From Pseudomonadota bacterium (GTDB lineage Bacteria; Pseudomonadota; Alphaproteobacteria; Reyranellales; Reyranellaceae), in NCBI GenBank assembly GCA_020160955.1, contig JAIUOX010000003.1:1-64000 (forward strand): a stretch of DNA of 64,000 nt, read 5' to 3'. Positions 51,688 through 60,645 of this stretch are shown one piece after another (position 1 is the stretch's first letter; the number at the start of each line of letters is the position of its first letter). The translations under genes were made by a program, and so were the position numbers. The notes under the pieces are model-generated. The model was not told the DNA's origin. It was given only the letters and a program-made list of their open reading frames with translations, and made no database searches.

Positions 51688-52461
51688 ATGAGCACCACCC
51701 TAGACATCGTCCGTATCCCGGTCCTGAACGACAATTACGTGTGGTTGATGCGCGAGCCGCAGAGCGGAGCGGTCGGCGTGGTCGATCCTGCCGTGGCCGG
51801 CCCGGTGCTGGCCGAGGCCGAGAAGCGCCGCTGGAAGATCACCCACATCCTGAACACGCACCACCACGGCGACCACGTCGGCGGCAACCGCGAGATCAAG
51901 GAAGCGACCGGCTGCACCATCGTCGGCGCGCGCCGTGACCGCGCCCGCATCCCCGGAATCGATGTCGAGGTCGATGACGGCGACCGCTACCGCTTCGGCG
52001 AGGCCGAGGCCGAGGTCTTCTTCGTGCCCGGCCACACCAGCGGCCACATCGCCTTCGCCTTCCGCGAGCAGAAGGCGCTGTTCTGCGGCGACACGCTGTT
52101 CGCGCTGGGCTGCGGCCGCATGTTCGAGGGCACGCCGCAGCAGATGTGGGGCTCGCTCGCCCGCCTGCGGGCGCTGCCCGACGACATGCGCGTCTACTGC
52201 GCCCATGAATACACCCAGTCGAACGCCCGCTTCGCGGTGACGCTCGAGACCGGCAACGCCAAGCTGCTCGAGCGCGCGAAGGCGATCGACGCGGCGCGCG
52301 GCCGCGGCGAGCCGACGGTGCCGTCGCTGCTCGGCGAGGAGAAGGCGACCAACCCGTTCCTGCGCGCCGACGTGCCGGCGGTGCAGGCCGCGGTCGGCCT
52401 GGCCGGCAAGGACCCGGCGGCGGTGTTCGCCGAGGTCCGTCACCGCAAGGACGTGTTCTAG
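51688..52461 (+). CDS. gloB: Hydroxyacylglutathione hydrolase (glyoxalase II)
   Basis: This 257-residue metallo-beta-lactamase-fold enzyme has the metal motif LNTHHHGDHVGG, FVPGHTSGHIAF, FCGDTLFALGCGRMFEGTP and the C-terminal substrate-binding helices ending EKATNPFLRAD...EVRHRKD. It hydrolyses S-lactoylglutathione to lactate and glutathione, completing methylglyoxal removal. Length and motifs are standard. Confidence 0.96.
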   Translation: MSTTLDIVRIPVLNDNYVWLMREPQSGAVGVVDPAVAGPVLAEAEKRRWKITHILNTHHHGDHVGGNREIKEATGCTIVGARRDRARIPGIDVEVDDGDRYRFGEAEAEVFFVPGHTSGHIAFAFREQKALFCGDTLFALGCGRMFEGTPQQMWGSLARLRALPDDMRVYCAHEYTQSNARFAVTLETGNAKLLERAKAIDAARGRGEPTVPSLLGEEKATNPFLRADVPAVQAAVGLAGKDPAAVFAEVRHRKDVF

Positions 52462-52476
52462 CGCCGGACCGTCCGG

Positions 52477-53601
52477 CTAGCGCCGAACCAGACAGAAGAA
52501 CGCGCCCAGCATCAGCAGGGCGGCCAGCGCCGCGTAGAGCGGCGTCTGCGGCACGTTGAGGAACAGCCACGGCGCCGACAGCGGGCCGGCGGCGGCGCCG
52601 AAGTCGCGCCACGTCGAGTAACTGGCCTGCGACGACAGCACGCTGGCCTTGCTGCGTTCCAGCACCAGCACCGGGACCAGCGTGTTGAACATGCCGCGCG
52701 TCATCACGATCGCCAGCGCGCCCAGCACCTCGCGGTCGAGCGCGATCAGCACGAAGCCGGCGATCAGCAGCACGGCGTTGACGATCGACACGCGGCCGGC
52801 GCCGAAGCGGTCGCCGATCCAGCCGCCCAGCGGCCCGGTCGTCACCTCGACCAGCCAGCGCAGCGCCAGCAGGATCGCGGTGGCGAGCAGCGGCGGCACC
52901 GCGGTGATCGAGTCCTTCATCAGGAAGGCGAGCGTCAGCAGGAACACGCCATCGCTGGTGAAGCCGAGCAGGAAGCCCCACGCCTCGAGGCGGTGCGGCA
53001 CCGGCAGCCGGAAGCCGCGATGCTCGGTCGGCGTGCGCGGCAGGCGGGGCAGCAGCACGGCGCCGACCAGCGAGATCACGGTGAGGCCGCCCAGCAGCAG
53101 GAAGGTTGGGCGTGGCCCGATCTGCAGGGCGACCCAGGCGCCGCCGACCAGCGACATCGCCTGCACGACCCCGATCGCCGCCCGGCTGGCGCCGACCCGC
53201 TTGCCGGCGTTGGCGCGGTCCGAGACCGCGTAGGACAGGGTGGCGAGGTTCAGCGAGGCATAGGAGATGCCCCACATCATGCGGGCCACGACCTGCACCG
53301 CCTCGCTGTCGACCAGCCCGTAGAGCGTGGTCGAGACGGCCGAGCCGACGGCGGCGCCGACCATCATCGCCTTCGGCCCGACGCGTTCGCCAAGCGCCGC
53401 GGCGCCCGAGTTGGCGAGCAGCCGGACCCAGCGGTTGAGCGACAGCAGCACGCCGACCATGGCGAGGCTGACGCCGAACGCCTCGTGGTAGAGCGGCAGC
53501 ACGGCATAGAGCAGCGTGTCGCCGATCATCGCGACGGCGATCACCAGCCCCGGCAGCGCCATGCCGGCCGGGGCGGACGGCCGGGCGGAGGCCGCCGTCA
53601 C
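52477..53601 (-). CDS. MFS transporter
   Basis: This 374-residue protein has about 11-12 hydrophobic segments. The loop 2-3 motif is weak (LLANSGAAALGERVGPKAMMVG), and the second-half loop GGWIGDRFGAGRVSI carries a better MFS signature. It is likely an efflux or metabolite exporter. It lies 1 bp downstream of an esterase gene on the same strand (53603) and 15 bp from the convergent gloB. Confidence 0.82.
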   Translation of the reverse strand: MTAASARPSAPAGMALPGLVIAVAMIGDTLLYAVLPLYHEAFGVSLAMVGVLLSLNRWVRLLANSGAAALGERVGPKAMMVGAAVGSAVSTTLYGLVDSEAVQVVARMMWGISYASLNLATLSYAVSDRANAGKRVGASRAAIGVVQAMSLVGGAWVALQIGPRPTFLLLGGLTVISLVGAVLLPRLPRTPTEHRGFRLPVPHRLEAWGFLLGFTSDGVFLLTLAFLMKDSITAVPPLLATAILLALRWLVEVTTGPLGGWIGDRFGAGRVSIVNAVLLIAGFVLIALDREVLGALAIVMTRGMFNTLVPVLVLERSKASVLSSQASYSTWRDFGAAAGPLSAPWLFLNVPQTPLYAALAALLMLGAFFCLVRR

Positions 53602-53602
53602 C

Positions 53603-54571
53603 TCAGACGGCGCGCTGGACCAGCGCCTCGCGCAGCGCCGCGGCGGCCAGCGAGGTGCCGCGCCGCGCGCCGTGCAGCAGCATCGGCGAACTCAGGAAGC
53701 CATGCAGCATGCCGCCGAACTCGACGAGGTCGGCCAGCGTGCCTTCCTGCTGCAGGCGGAAGGCGTAGGCGCGGCCCTCGTCGCGCAGCGGGTCGTAGCC
53801 GGCGGTGATCACCAGCGCCGGCGGCAGGCCGGCCAGCGAGGCGGCGCGCAGCGGCGACACGCGCCAGTCGCCGCGGCTGGCGCGGTCGGGCGTGTAGTGG
53901 TCGAAGAACCACTCCATGGTCGGCGCGTTGAGGCCGTAGCCGTCGGCGAACAGGCGGTACGACTCGGCGCGCGCCACCGCGTCGGTCACCGGGTAGGCCA
54001 GCAGCTGGAGGCGCAGCTTCGGCCCGTCGTTGTCGCGCGCCCAGATCGACACCGCCGCGGCGAGGTTGCCGCCGGCGCTGTCGCCGCCGATCGCCAGCCG
54101 CGCCGGGTCGATGCCGACCGACGGGCCGTTGGCCGCGACCCACTGCAGGGCCGCCACGACGTCGTCGAAGGCGCCCGGGAAACGGGCTTCCGGCGCCAGC
54201 CGGTAGTCGACGGCGAACACCGCGATGCCGGCCTCGAGCGCCAGCTGGGCGCACAGCACGTCGTGGCTGTCGAGGTTGCCGAACACCCAGCCGCCGCCAT
54301 GGGCGTAGACGAGGCAGGGCAGGGCGCCGCCCGCCGGCACGCTGGCCGGGCGATAGAGGCGCACGGGGATGTCGCCGCCGGGGCCGGGGATGGTGCGATC
54401 GACCACCGCGACCTCGGCCGGGCGCGGGCCCTGGGCCGCCGGGCGCAGCGCGAGGTAGAGGTCGCGCGCGCCCTGTGGCGAGAGCGTGTTCCAGGCCGGG
54501 CGGTTGGCCGCGACCATCAGGTCGATCAGGCGTTGCGATTCGGGGTCGAGGGCCATTTCCTCCGTCTCCAT
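53603..54571 (-). CDS. Alpha/beta hydrolase of the HSL esterase/lipase family
   Basis: This 322-residue esterase has YAHGGGWVFGNLDSHD (the HGGGW oxyanion motif), GGDSAGGNLAAAV with the nucleophile Ser, the acid in TAGYDPLRDEG and the His in GMLHGFLS. It hydrolyses short acyl esters. I took ATG 54571 because AGGA lies 6 nt upstream. The in-frame ATG at 54556 follows GGAGGAA at only 2 nt. Confidence 0.9.
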   Translation of the reverse strand: METEEMALDPESQRLIDLMVAANRPAWNTLSPQGARDLYLALRPAAQGPRPAEVAVVDRTIPGPGGDIPVRLYRPASVPAGGALPCLVYAHGGGWVFGNLDSHDVLCAQLALEAGIAVFAVDYRLAPEARFPGAFDDVVAALQWVAANGPSVGIDPARLAIGGDSAGGNLAAAVSIWARDNDGPKLRLQLLAYPVTDAVARAESYRLFADGYGLNAPTMEWFFDHYTPDRASRGDWRVSPLRAASLAGLPPALVITAGYDPLRDEGRAYAFRLQQEGTLADLVEFGGMLHGFLSSPMLLHGARRGTSLAAAALREALVQRAV

Positions 54572-54616
54572 TTTTTTCCTGGACGATCGCGGCACTCTAG
54601 CAGCCGTCGCCCCTGT

Positions 54617-54632
54617 TTCGTCACGAGACGAA
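54617..54632. promoter_or_regulatory. Inverted repeat between divergent esterase and DUF2333 genes
   Basis: TTCGTC-ACGA-GACGAA is a perfect 6-bp inverted repeat with a 4-bp spacer, 15 bp upstream of the DUF2333 ATG. It could be an operator or a small hairpin. Confidence 0.35.
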
Positions 54633-54646
54633 TGGTAAGGTGTGCC

Positions 54647-55684
54647 ATGACATTCGATCCGGACCCCGGCGCCTCGACGGAAGCCGCCCGCCCGTCGTGG
54701 TGGCGCCGCCGCTGGGACGGCCTCAGGGCCTGGCGCCCCGGCGCCAACCGCGCCGCGGTTCCGCCCGGCGGAGTGCGCCGCGTGTGGCGCTGGACCTGGC
54801 GCATCGTCGTCGTGCTGCTGGTGCTGTGGTTCCCGGTCGGCGCGCTGATCGTCGAGAACATCGACGCCGACCCGCAGTTCGCGCCGCGCAACGTCGCGCC
54901 GGGCGAGAGCCGCTCGGTGGCCGCCGCGGCCGACCTGATCACCCGCGAGGTCGATGCCAAGACGTGGGCGCCGATGATGCCGGTCTTCATGCCGGCCGGC
55001 ATCCTCGACAACATGCCGAACTTCCAGCGCGGCGTGATGGCCGCGGTCGGCCGCTTCAGCACCGAGCTGATGGACCAGGTCGGCCGGGTGCGCGGCACCA
55101 GCCAGGTCGACCGCGACCTCGAGCAGGCGCGCGGCTTCCTGAACGAGCAGCCCAACATCTGGATCTGGCAGCCCAGCGTCTCGCTGTGGCCGTCGGCCAC
55201 GTCGGCGCAGAAGTACCGCGCCGGCCGCGATCGGCTGGTGGCCTACAACAAGCGGGTCGGCACCGGCCAGGCGGTGTTCGAGCGCCGCGCCGACAACCTG
55301 CAGGCGCTGATCGACCGCATCGCCAACGACCAGGGCTCGGACTCGGCGGTGATCGACCAGCACATCATCGAGAGCGCCGGCGACCTGTTCGACCGGCGCG
55401 CCGACGACATCTTCTATTTCAACAAGGGCCGGCTCTACGCCAACTTCATCCTGTTGCGCGAGATGGGCGTCGACTTCGAGGCGGTGATCCGCGAGCGCAA
55501 CCTGACCAATGCCTGGAACGGCATGGTCGAGACCTTCCGGCTGGCCTCGGCCCTGCAGCCGTGGATCGTCTGGAACGGCTATCCCGACGGCCTGATCATT
55601 CCCAACCATCTCGCCGCGCAGGGCTTCTACCTGTTGCGCGCCCGCGTCCAGTTGCGCGAGATCAGCGGCATTCTCCTGAAGTAG
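54647..55684 (+). CDS. DUF2333 family membrane-anchored protein
   Basis: This 345-residue protein has an N-terminal region rich in Trp and Arg (WWRRRWDGLRAW), then one membrane segment WRIVVVLLVLWFPVGALIV at about 50-70. The periplasmic domain begins ENIDADPQFAP, contains SRSVAAAADLITREVD, and its middle has WIWQPSVSLWPSATSAQKYR. These are features of DUF2333, for which I know no established function. ATG 54647 is 75 bp after the divergent esterase start. Confidence 0.82.
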   Translation: MTFDPDPGASTEAARPSWWRRRWDGLRAWRPGANRAAVPPGGVRRVWRWTWRIVVVLLVLWFPVGALIVENIDADPQFAPRNVAPGESRSVAAAADLITREVDAKTWAPMMPVFMPAGILDNMPNFQRGVMAAVGRFSTELMDQVGRVRGTSQVDRDLEQARGFLNEQPNIWIWQPSVSLWPSATSAQKYRAGRDRLVAYNKRVGTGQAVFERRADNLQALIDRIANDQGSDSAVIDQHIIESAGDLFDRRADDIFYFNKGRLYANFILLREMGVDFEAVIRERNLTNAWNGMVETFRLASALQPWIVWNGYPDGLIIPNHLAAQGFYLLRARVQLREISGILLK

Positions 55685-55693
55685 GCAGCGTCC

Positions 55694-56620
55694 GTGGAAA
55701 TCTACCTTCCCATCGCCGAGCAATCGATGAACGTCTTCGTTCTGCTCGGCCTGGGAGGGGCGGCCGGCCTGCTGGCCGGCATGTTCGGGGTCGGCGGCGG
55801 CTTCCTCGCCACGCCGCTCCTGATCTTCGTCGGCATCCCGCCGGCCGTCGCGGTGGCCAGCCAGGCCAACCAGGTGGTCGCCAACTCGATCTCCTCGCTG
55901 CAGGTGGCGTGGCGCCGCGGCAACGTCGACCTGCGCATGGGGCTGGTGCTGCTGCTCGGCGGCATGATCGGCTCGTCGGCCGGCGTCTCGGTGTTCACCT
56001 GGCTGAAGCGGATCGGCCAGATCGATTTCGTGATCGCCGTGCTGTACGTCGTCATGCTCTCGACCATCGGCCTGCTGATGCTGGCCGAGAGCCTGCGCAC
56101 CTGGTTCCGGCGGCGGCGCAATCCGGAGGCGCCGCGCGGCAAGCTGCACACCCACACGATCGTGCACCGGCTGCCGCTGAAGCTGCGCTTCTACAAGTCC
56201 AAGCTCTACATCAGCGCCCTGCTGCCGATCGGCATCGGCTTCGTGATCGGCCTGCTGTCGGCCATCCTCGGCGTCGGCGGCGGCTTCGTGCTGGTCCCGG
56301 CGATGATCTACATCCTCGGCATGCCGACCGCGGTGGTGATCGGCACCTCGAACTTCCAGATCCTGTTCGTGGCGGCCAACGTCACCTTCCTGCAGGCGGC
56401 GACCAACGGCACGGTCGACGTCGTGCTGGCGCTGCTGCTGATCCTGGGCGGCGTGGTCGGCGCGCCGATCGGCTCGCGCCTCGCCGCCAAGCTGCCCGGC
56501 GTGGCGCTGCGCGGCCTGATGTCGATCCTGATCCTGGTGGTCGCGGCCGAGCTGCTGACCGAGTTGCTGCGCACGCCGAGTTCGCTGTTCTCGCTGGGCA
56601 TCCGCGAGGTCATGCCGTGA
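55694..56620 (+). CDS. TauE/SafE (TSUP) family membrane transporter
   Basis: This 308-residue permease has the repeat motif GGAAGLLAGMFGVGGGFLATPLL and its second copy GFVIGLLSAILGVGGGFVLVPAM, the hallmarks of TSUP proteins. A charged loop (WFRRRRNPEAPRGKLH) sits between the halves. Members export sulfite, sulfonate-derived acids or organosulfur. GTG 55694. The stop overlaps the next gene (GTGA), a TIGR02186 protein that usually accompanies this type in alphaproteobacteria. Confidence 0.9.
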   Translation: MEIYLPIAEQSMNVFVLLGLGGAAGLLAGMFGVGGGFLATPLLIFVGIPPAVAVASQANQVVANSISSLQVAWRRGNVDLRMGLVLLLGGMIGSSAGVSVFTWLKRIGQIDFVIAVLYVVMLSTIGLLMLAESLRTWFRRRRNPEAPRGKLHTHTIVHRLPLKLRFYKSKLYISALLPIGIGFVIGLLSAILGVGGGFVLVPAMIYILGMPTAVVIGTSNFQILFVAANVTFLQAATNGTVDVVLALLLILGGVVGAPIGSRLAAKLPGVALRGLMSILILVVAAELLTELLRTPSSLFSLGIREVMP

Positions 56621-57495
56621 GGCCGCTGCTGCCCGTCCTCGCCCTGCTGCTCGGCCTCGCCGCCAGCCTGTCGGCCAGCGCCCAGGGACCGCGGGAGGCG
56701 CCCCGAGAGGCGCCGCCGCGGCTCGACGCGCCGGGCGGTGCCGTGCCGTTCGGGCCGTTCCCGGTGGCGCCGGCCGACCCCGGCGCGCCGCCCTCGGTGC
56801 CCGGCAAGGACGCGACGCCGGAACTGATCGTCGACCTGTCGCGGCCGCGGGTGTCGATCACCTCGGCCTTCCAGGGCGAGAGCCTGCTGATGTTCGGCAT
56901 GTTCGACCCGCCGGGCGAGATCGTCGTGGTGGTGGCCGGCCCGCCGGCGCGCGAGACGGTGCTGCGCAAGCAGCGGGTGCTGGGCCTGTGGCTCAACACC
57001 GGACGCCAGGCCTTCGACGACGTGCCGGCCTACTACTTCATCGCCGCCAGCCAGCCGCTGCAGCGCCTGCTGGCGCGCGGCGCCGGCGGCGAGATCCTGT
57101 CGCTCGACGACCGGCTGTCGAGTGTGCGCTCGGTCGGCGAGCGCGACCACGACGACCTGATCAACTTCCGGCAGGGCCTTGTCGAGGTGAAGCGCCGCGA
57201 GGGCCTCTACCCGGCGGCGATCGGCCAGGTGTCGATCCAGGCCGGCCGGCTGTTCCGGGTCGAACTGCCGTTCCCGTCGCGCCTGCCCGAGGGCGTCTAC
57301 GAGGTGCGCACCTACGTCCTGCGCGACGGCAAGATCGTCGCCGCGGTGTCGCGTCCCTTGCCGGTCGGCAAGGTCGGCTTCAGCGCCCAGCTCGCGGGCT
57401 GGGCGCACAACGACGGGGCGCTGTACGGCCTCGGCGCCATCCTGATGGCCCTCATGGTGGGCTGGCTGGGCGGCGCGGTGGTCCGGCGGATGTAA
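56617..57495 (+). CDS. TIGR02186-type (Alph_Pro_TM) exported membrane protein
   Basis: The protein has 292 residues. Signal peptide LLPVLALLLGLAASLSASAQG, then a proline-rich linker and a beta-rich domain beginning LIVDLSRPRVSITSAFQGESLLMFGMFDPPGEIVVVVAGP. A single C-terminal membrane helix (GLGAILMALMVGWLGGAVV) is followed by basic residues. The fold and the pairing with a TauE/SafE permease match the uncharacterised alphaproteobacterial family TIGR02186, which presumably works with the permease at the periplasmic face. It overlaps the permease by 4 bp. Confidence 0.87.
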   Translation: MRPLLPVLALLLGLAASLSASAQGPREAPREAPPRLDAPGGAVPFGPFPVAPADPGAPPSVPGKDATPELIVDLSRPRVSITSAFQGESLLMFGMFDPPGEIVVVVAGPPARETVLRKQRVLGLWLNTGRQAFDDVPAYYFIAASQPLQRLLARGAGGEILSLDDRLSSVRSVGERDHDDLINFRQGLVEVKRREGLYPAAIGQVSIQAGRLFRVELPFPSRLPEGVYEVRTYVLRDGKIVAAVSRPLPVGKVGFSAQLAGWAHNDGALYGLGAILMALMVGWLGGAVVRRM

Positions 57496-57510
57496 CGAGG
57501 GGGATCGGTC

Positions 57511-57996
57511 ATGAGCGAACAGGCGGGAGCGGCCGAGGAACGCGTTTTCCTCGTCGTGGTCGACGAGAGCCCCGAGCTGCGCAATGCCCTGCGCTACGCC
57601 TGCCGGCGGGCCAAGCGGACCGGCGGCCGGCTCGCCATGCTCTACGTGATGGATCCGCCGGAGGGCCAGCAGTGGGGCGCCGTGGTCGACCTGATGCGCC
57701 AGGAGGCGCGCCAGCAGGCCGAGGAAGTGTTGGCCCGCCACGCCGAGATCGCGGTGTCCCTGACCGGCCAGCCGCCGACCATCCATATCCGCGAGGGCAA
57801 GAGCCGCGACGAGCTGGTGAAGCTGATCACCGAGGACCGCTCGATCTCGGTCCTGGTGCTCGGCAGCGCCTCGGGCGGCGAGGGTCCGGGGCCGCTGGTC
57901 ACGGCGTTCGCGGGCAAGCTCGGCAGCCAGCTGCGGGTGCCGCTGACCATCGTCCCGGGCGCGCTCAGCGAGGCCGAGATCGACGCCATCTCCTGA
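57511..57996 (+). CDS. Universal stress protein (UspA family)
   Basis: This 161-residue Usp domain has VFLVVVDESPELRNALRYACRRAKRTGGRLAMLYVM at the start and LVLGSASGGEGPGPLVTAFAGKL near the end, where GxxG-9x-G-S/T forms the ATP-binding loop. It reads with an unusually good GAGGGGGA Shine-Dalgarno. It is 15 bp after the TIGR02186 gene and may be part of that operon. Confidence 0.9.
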   Translation: MSEQAGAAEERVFLVVVDESPELRNALRYACRRAKRTGGRLAMLYVMDPPEGQQWGAVVDLMRQEARQQAEEVLARHAEIAVSLTGQPPTIHIREGKSRDELVKLITEDRSISVLVLGSASGGEGPGPLVTAFAGKLGSQLRVPLTIVPGALSEAEIDAIS

Positions 57997-58283
57997 GTCC
58001 GGGACCCCGGCAATGCGGCAATCGCGACCGTCGGGGGCCACTCATTGGATTTGAGCTGGGAGATTAGTCTCGGCCACCGATCGGTCACATCTGAATAAGT
58101 GACTGATAATCAGTATTAATATCCGAATATTCCATAATATTTGTTCAGAGGGGTTCAAGAATCGACTTGATCGGTCTTGCCGCCATTCCTACGTCGGCTG
58201 CCTGAATTCGGGGGCGGCGACGTCCCGTCCCCATCCCTGAGCGACGCGCCGGTCCGCCGGCGTTCGATACGGAGGTTAGAGGT
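57997..58283 (+). promoter_or_regulatory. AT-rich leader region upstream of nfu
   Basis: This 287-bp non-coding gap has an AT-rich core at about 58090-58160. It contains the odd palindrome ACTGATAATCAGT (58102-58114, six bases each side of a central A) and GAATATTC (58125-58132). Several -10-like hexamers occur there but none has a well-spaced -35. These are candidate binding sites for an iron or Fe-S regulator of the nfu gene. The match to any named box is not convincing. Confidence 0.35.
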
Positions 58284-58832
58284 TTGTTTATCCAGACCGA
58301 GCAGACGCCGAACCCGTCGACCCTGAAGTTCCTCCCCGGCCGCGTGGTCATGGACAGGGGAACGATGGACTTCGCCACGGTCGAGGCCGCGACCCCGTCG
58401 CCGCTGGCCCGCCGCCTGTTCGCGATCGAGGGTGTCGAGCGCGTGTTCCTCGGGGCCGACTTCGTGACCGTCACGAAGGCCGCCGACCGGGACTGGCAGA
58501 TTCTCAAGCCGTCGATCCTCGGCGGCATCATGGAGCACTACACGTCGGGTGAGCCGGTGATCGCCGGCACCGCCGACACCTCGGCCGAGGCGGTCGAGGA
58601 CGACGAGGTGGTCGCCCAGATCAAGGAACTCCTCGAGACTCGTGTCCGTCCGGCGGTGGCCCAGGACGGCGGCGACATCGTTTTCCACGATTTCCGCGAT
58701 GGCGTGGTCTACCTGCACATGCAGGGGTCGTGCTCGGGGTGCCCGAGTTCGACGGCCACGCTGAAGATGGGCATCGAGAATCTTCTGAAGCACTACGTGC
58801 CTGAAGTGGTGGAAGTGCAAGCGGCCCAGTAG
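58284..58832 (+). CDS. nfu: Nfu-type iron-sulfur cluster carrier
   Basis: The protein has 182 residues. The N-terminal Nfu domain reads MFIQTEQTPNPSTLKFLPG...AIEGVERVFLGADFVTVTK. The C-terminal NifU-like domain has RPAVAQDGGDIVFHDF and the cluster-binding CxxC as GSCSGCPSS. It carries Fe-S clusters to target proteins in the cytoplasm. The start is TTG 58284 with GGAGG 8 nt upstream. The length matches mitochondrial/alphaproteobacterial Nfu1. Confidence 0.94.
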   Translation: MFIQTEQTPNPSTLKFLPGRVVMDRGTMDFATVEAATPSPLARRLFAIEGVERVFLGADFVTVTKAADRDWQILKPSILGGIMEHYTSGEPVIAGTADTSAEAVEDDEVVAQIKELLETRVRPAVAQDGGDIVFHDFRDGVVYLHMQGSCSGCPSSTATLKMGIENLLKHYVPEVVEVQAAQ

Positions 58833-58936
58833 GCCGCTCGCCGATCAAGCGTAAAGCGTCAGTGTCATCGACGGATGCGGTGGGGGACCGCGTCCGAAGG
58901 ACCTTTCGTTGTGTCAACGAAACCAGGGTGTGTTTG

Positions 58937-60031
58937 ATGCGTCGTTCCTTCCGGCCTGCTTTCGAGCGCGGGCGGCAGTATGCTTTCCCCGTCGTCTGGA
59001 CGGCGATGTTCGCCGCCGGCGTGGGGATGAGCGACCCCGTGCGCTCGCTCGATGCCGAGACCGTGCTGGCCTTCGCCGGGATCGGCACCGCGCAGGCGCA
59101 CAACGCCGACGCCGTGGCGCCGTCCGCGCGGGCCGAGCTCGATGGCCGCGCCGATGCGCTGCGCATCGCGCTGCCGCTGCCGTCGCCCGAGGACCACAAC
59201 GAGCTGCCGCAGGTCGCCGTCGTCATGGGCCATGGCCGCTTCGCCGCGCCGGGCAATGCCGTGCGTCGCCAGGTCCAGGTCAAGCCGATCAACCCGCGCA
59301 CCGCCGACGAACTGGCCGGCTTCCTGCGCGAGGTTTCCTACACGCTGACCGACGTGCGCCAGGGCGAGGCCGTGCCGGCGATCAAGGTCGAGCGCGTGCC
59401 GGCCGACCTCGGCACCAAGGACGGCAACGAGCGCAAGCAGCTGTTCATCAGCGCCATCCTGCCGGTGGTGCTCGAGACCAATCACCGCGTGCTGGTCGAC
59501 CGCGAGAAGCTGGTCGCGCTGCGCGACAAGATGGCGGCCAATCCCGACAGCGTGACCGCGCTGGAGCGCGTCTGGCTGGAAGATCTTGCCCAGCGCTACG
59601 AGGCGTCGGCCGACCAGCTCGACGAGCTGCTGCGCCGCGTCGACATCGTGCCGCCGTCGATGGCGATCGCCCAAGGCGGCGTCGAGTCGGGCTGGGGCAC
59701 CTCGGTGGCGGCGCGCACCGGCAACGCGCTGTATGGCCAGATGCAGGTCACCGCGCGCAACGGCGCCATGCCGCAGCCGTTCTCCAACGTCGGCGAGGCG
59801 ACCGAGGCCTACATCACGAACCTCAACACGCACCCGGCCTACGCCGGCTTCCGCACCGCCCGCGCCGCGGCGCGCGAGCGCGGCGAGACGCTCGAGGGCT
59901 ACCGCCTGGTCGGCACGCTGCTGCGCTACTCCGAGCGCGGCATGGCCTACGTCCAGTTCGTCCGCCAGATCATGCGCGAGAACGACCTGCACGACTTCGA
60001 CAAGGCGCGCCTGCTCGAGGCCTCGTACTAG
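58937..60031 (+). CDS. Bax-like glucosaminidase-domain protein
   Basis: The protein has about 364 residues. The N-terminus after MRRSFRPAFERGRQYAF holds a hydrophobic segment (FPVVWTAMFAAGVGM) for export. The C-terminal half has SAILPVVLETNHRVLVDREKLVAL and then the glucosaminidase core MAIAQGGVESGWGTSVAARTGNALYGQM, with the catalytic Glu in VESGWG. This resembles E. coli Bax, which cleaves or binds peptidoglycan in the periplasm. The frame is open upstream to 58862, and ATG 58937 was preferred. Confidence 0.85.
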   Translation: MRRSFRPAFERGRQYAFPVVWTAMFAAGVGMSDPVRSLDAETVLAFAGIGTAQAHNADAVAPSARAELDGRADALRIALPLPSPEDHNELPQVAVVMGHGRFAAPGNAVRRQVQVKPINPRTADELAGFLREVSYTLTDVRQGEAVPAIKVERVPADLGTKDGNERKQLFISAILPVVLETNHRVLVDREKLVALRDKMAANPDSVTALERVWLEDLAQRYEASADQLDELLRRVDIVPPSMAIAQGGVESGWGTSVAARTGNALYGQMQVTARNGAMPQPFSNVGEATEAYITNLNTHPAYAGFRTARAAARERGETLEGYRLVGTLLRYSERGMAYVQFVRQIMRENDLHDFDKARLLEASY

Positions 60032-60036
60032 GCCGG

Positions 60037-60591
60037 CTACATCATCGGCCGGGGCAGGTCGGCGTTGGCGATCAGCGGGTAGCGCCGCTGGTCGAACAGC
60101 TGGTAGTGCCACCACTCGTTCCGATAGAAGTCCCAGCCCGCGCTGGTCATCAGCCCCATCAGCAGCAGCCGGTTGCGCTGCGCCTCGACCGGGATGTCGG
60201 TGCGGCCGTGGTGCGACAGCGGCGTGAAGGCGTCGAACCCGGTGCCCATGTCGAGCTCGCGGTCGCCGTCCAGCAGCGTGAGGTCGACCGCGACGCCGCG
60301 CGAATGCGGCGAGCCGCGCCGCGGGTCGGCCAGGAAGTCGGGATCGGGGCAGACGTTCCACATCGCCCATTGCGCCTCGACCGGCCGCAGCGCGTCGAAG
60401 ATGCGCAGGCGCAGGCCGAGCGGGCGCGCCAGCGCGATCGCCGTCGCCAGCCTGTCGGCGGCCTCGCGGTGCAGCCAGCATTCGGCGTTCCGGTAGATCG
60501 GCTGTCCCGTTAGATTGGCATTCGTCGCATAGGCCAGGCTCACGTCGACGTCGAAGTCGGGCGGGGCGATGGCAACGAGATCGAGTTTCAT
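60037..60591 (-). CDS. D-alanyl-D-alanine dipeptidase, VanX/DdpX family
   Basis: This 184-residue zinc dipeptidase has YATNANLTGQPIYRNAECWLHREAADRL and RIFDALRPVEAQWAMW. The zinc motif SPHSRGVAVDLTL holds SxHxxGxAxD, and NEWWHYQLFD holds ExxxH. In Gram-negative bacteria these enzymes recycle or degrade D-Ala-D-Ala from peptidoglycan and do not confer vancomycin resistance here. It is convergent with the Bax-like gene (5 bp) and divergent from tsaB. Confidence 0.9.
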   Translation of the reverse strand: MKLDLVAIAPPDFDVDVSLAYATNANLTGQPIYRNAECWLHREAADRLATAIALARPLGLRLRIFDALRPVEAQWAMWNVCPDPDFLADPRRGSPHSRGVAVDLTLLDGDRELDMGTGFDAFTPLSHHGRTDIPVEAQRNRLLLMGLMTSAGWDFYRNEWWHYQLFDQRRYPLIANADLPRPMM

Positions 60592-60645
60592 GTTCGCAAA
60601 TTGCCCGGCCCGCGGGACGGGCGCCACCCTCGGAACCTCTTCCCC

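Noticed and set aside
54640..57495. 951-codon open frame spanning DUF2333, TauE/SafE and TIGR02186
   Set aside because: The genes in the other frame have clear families, signal peptides and overlaps. This frame is Arg/Pro/Ala-rich noise.
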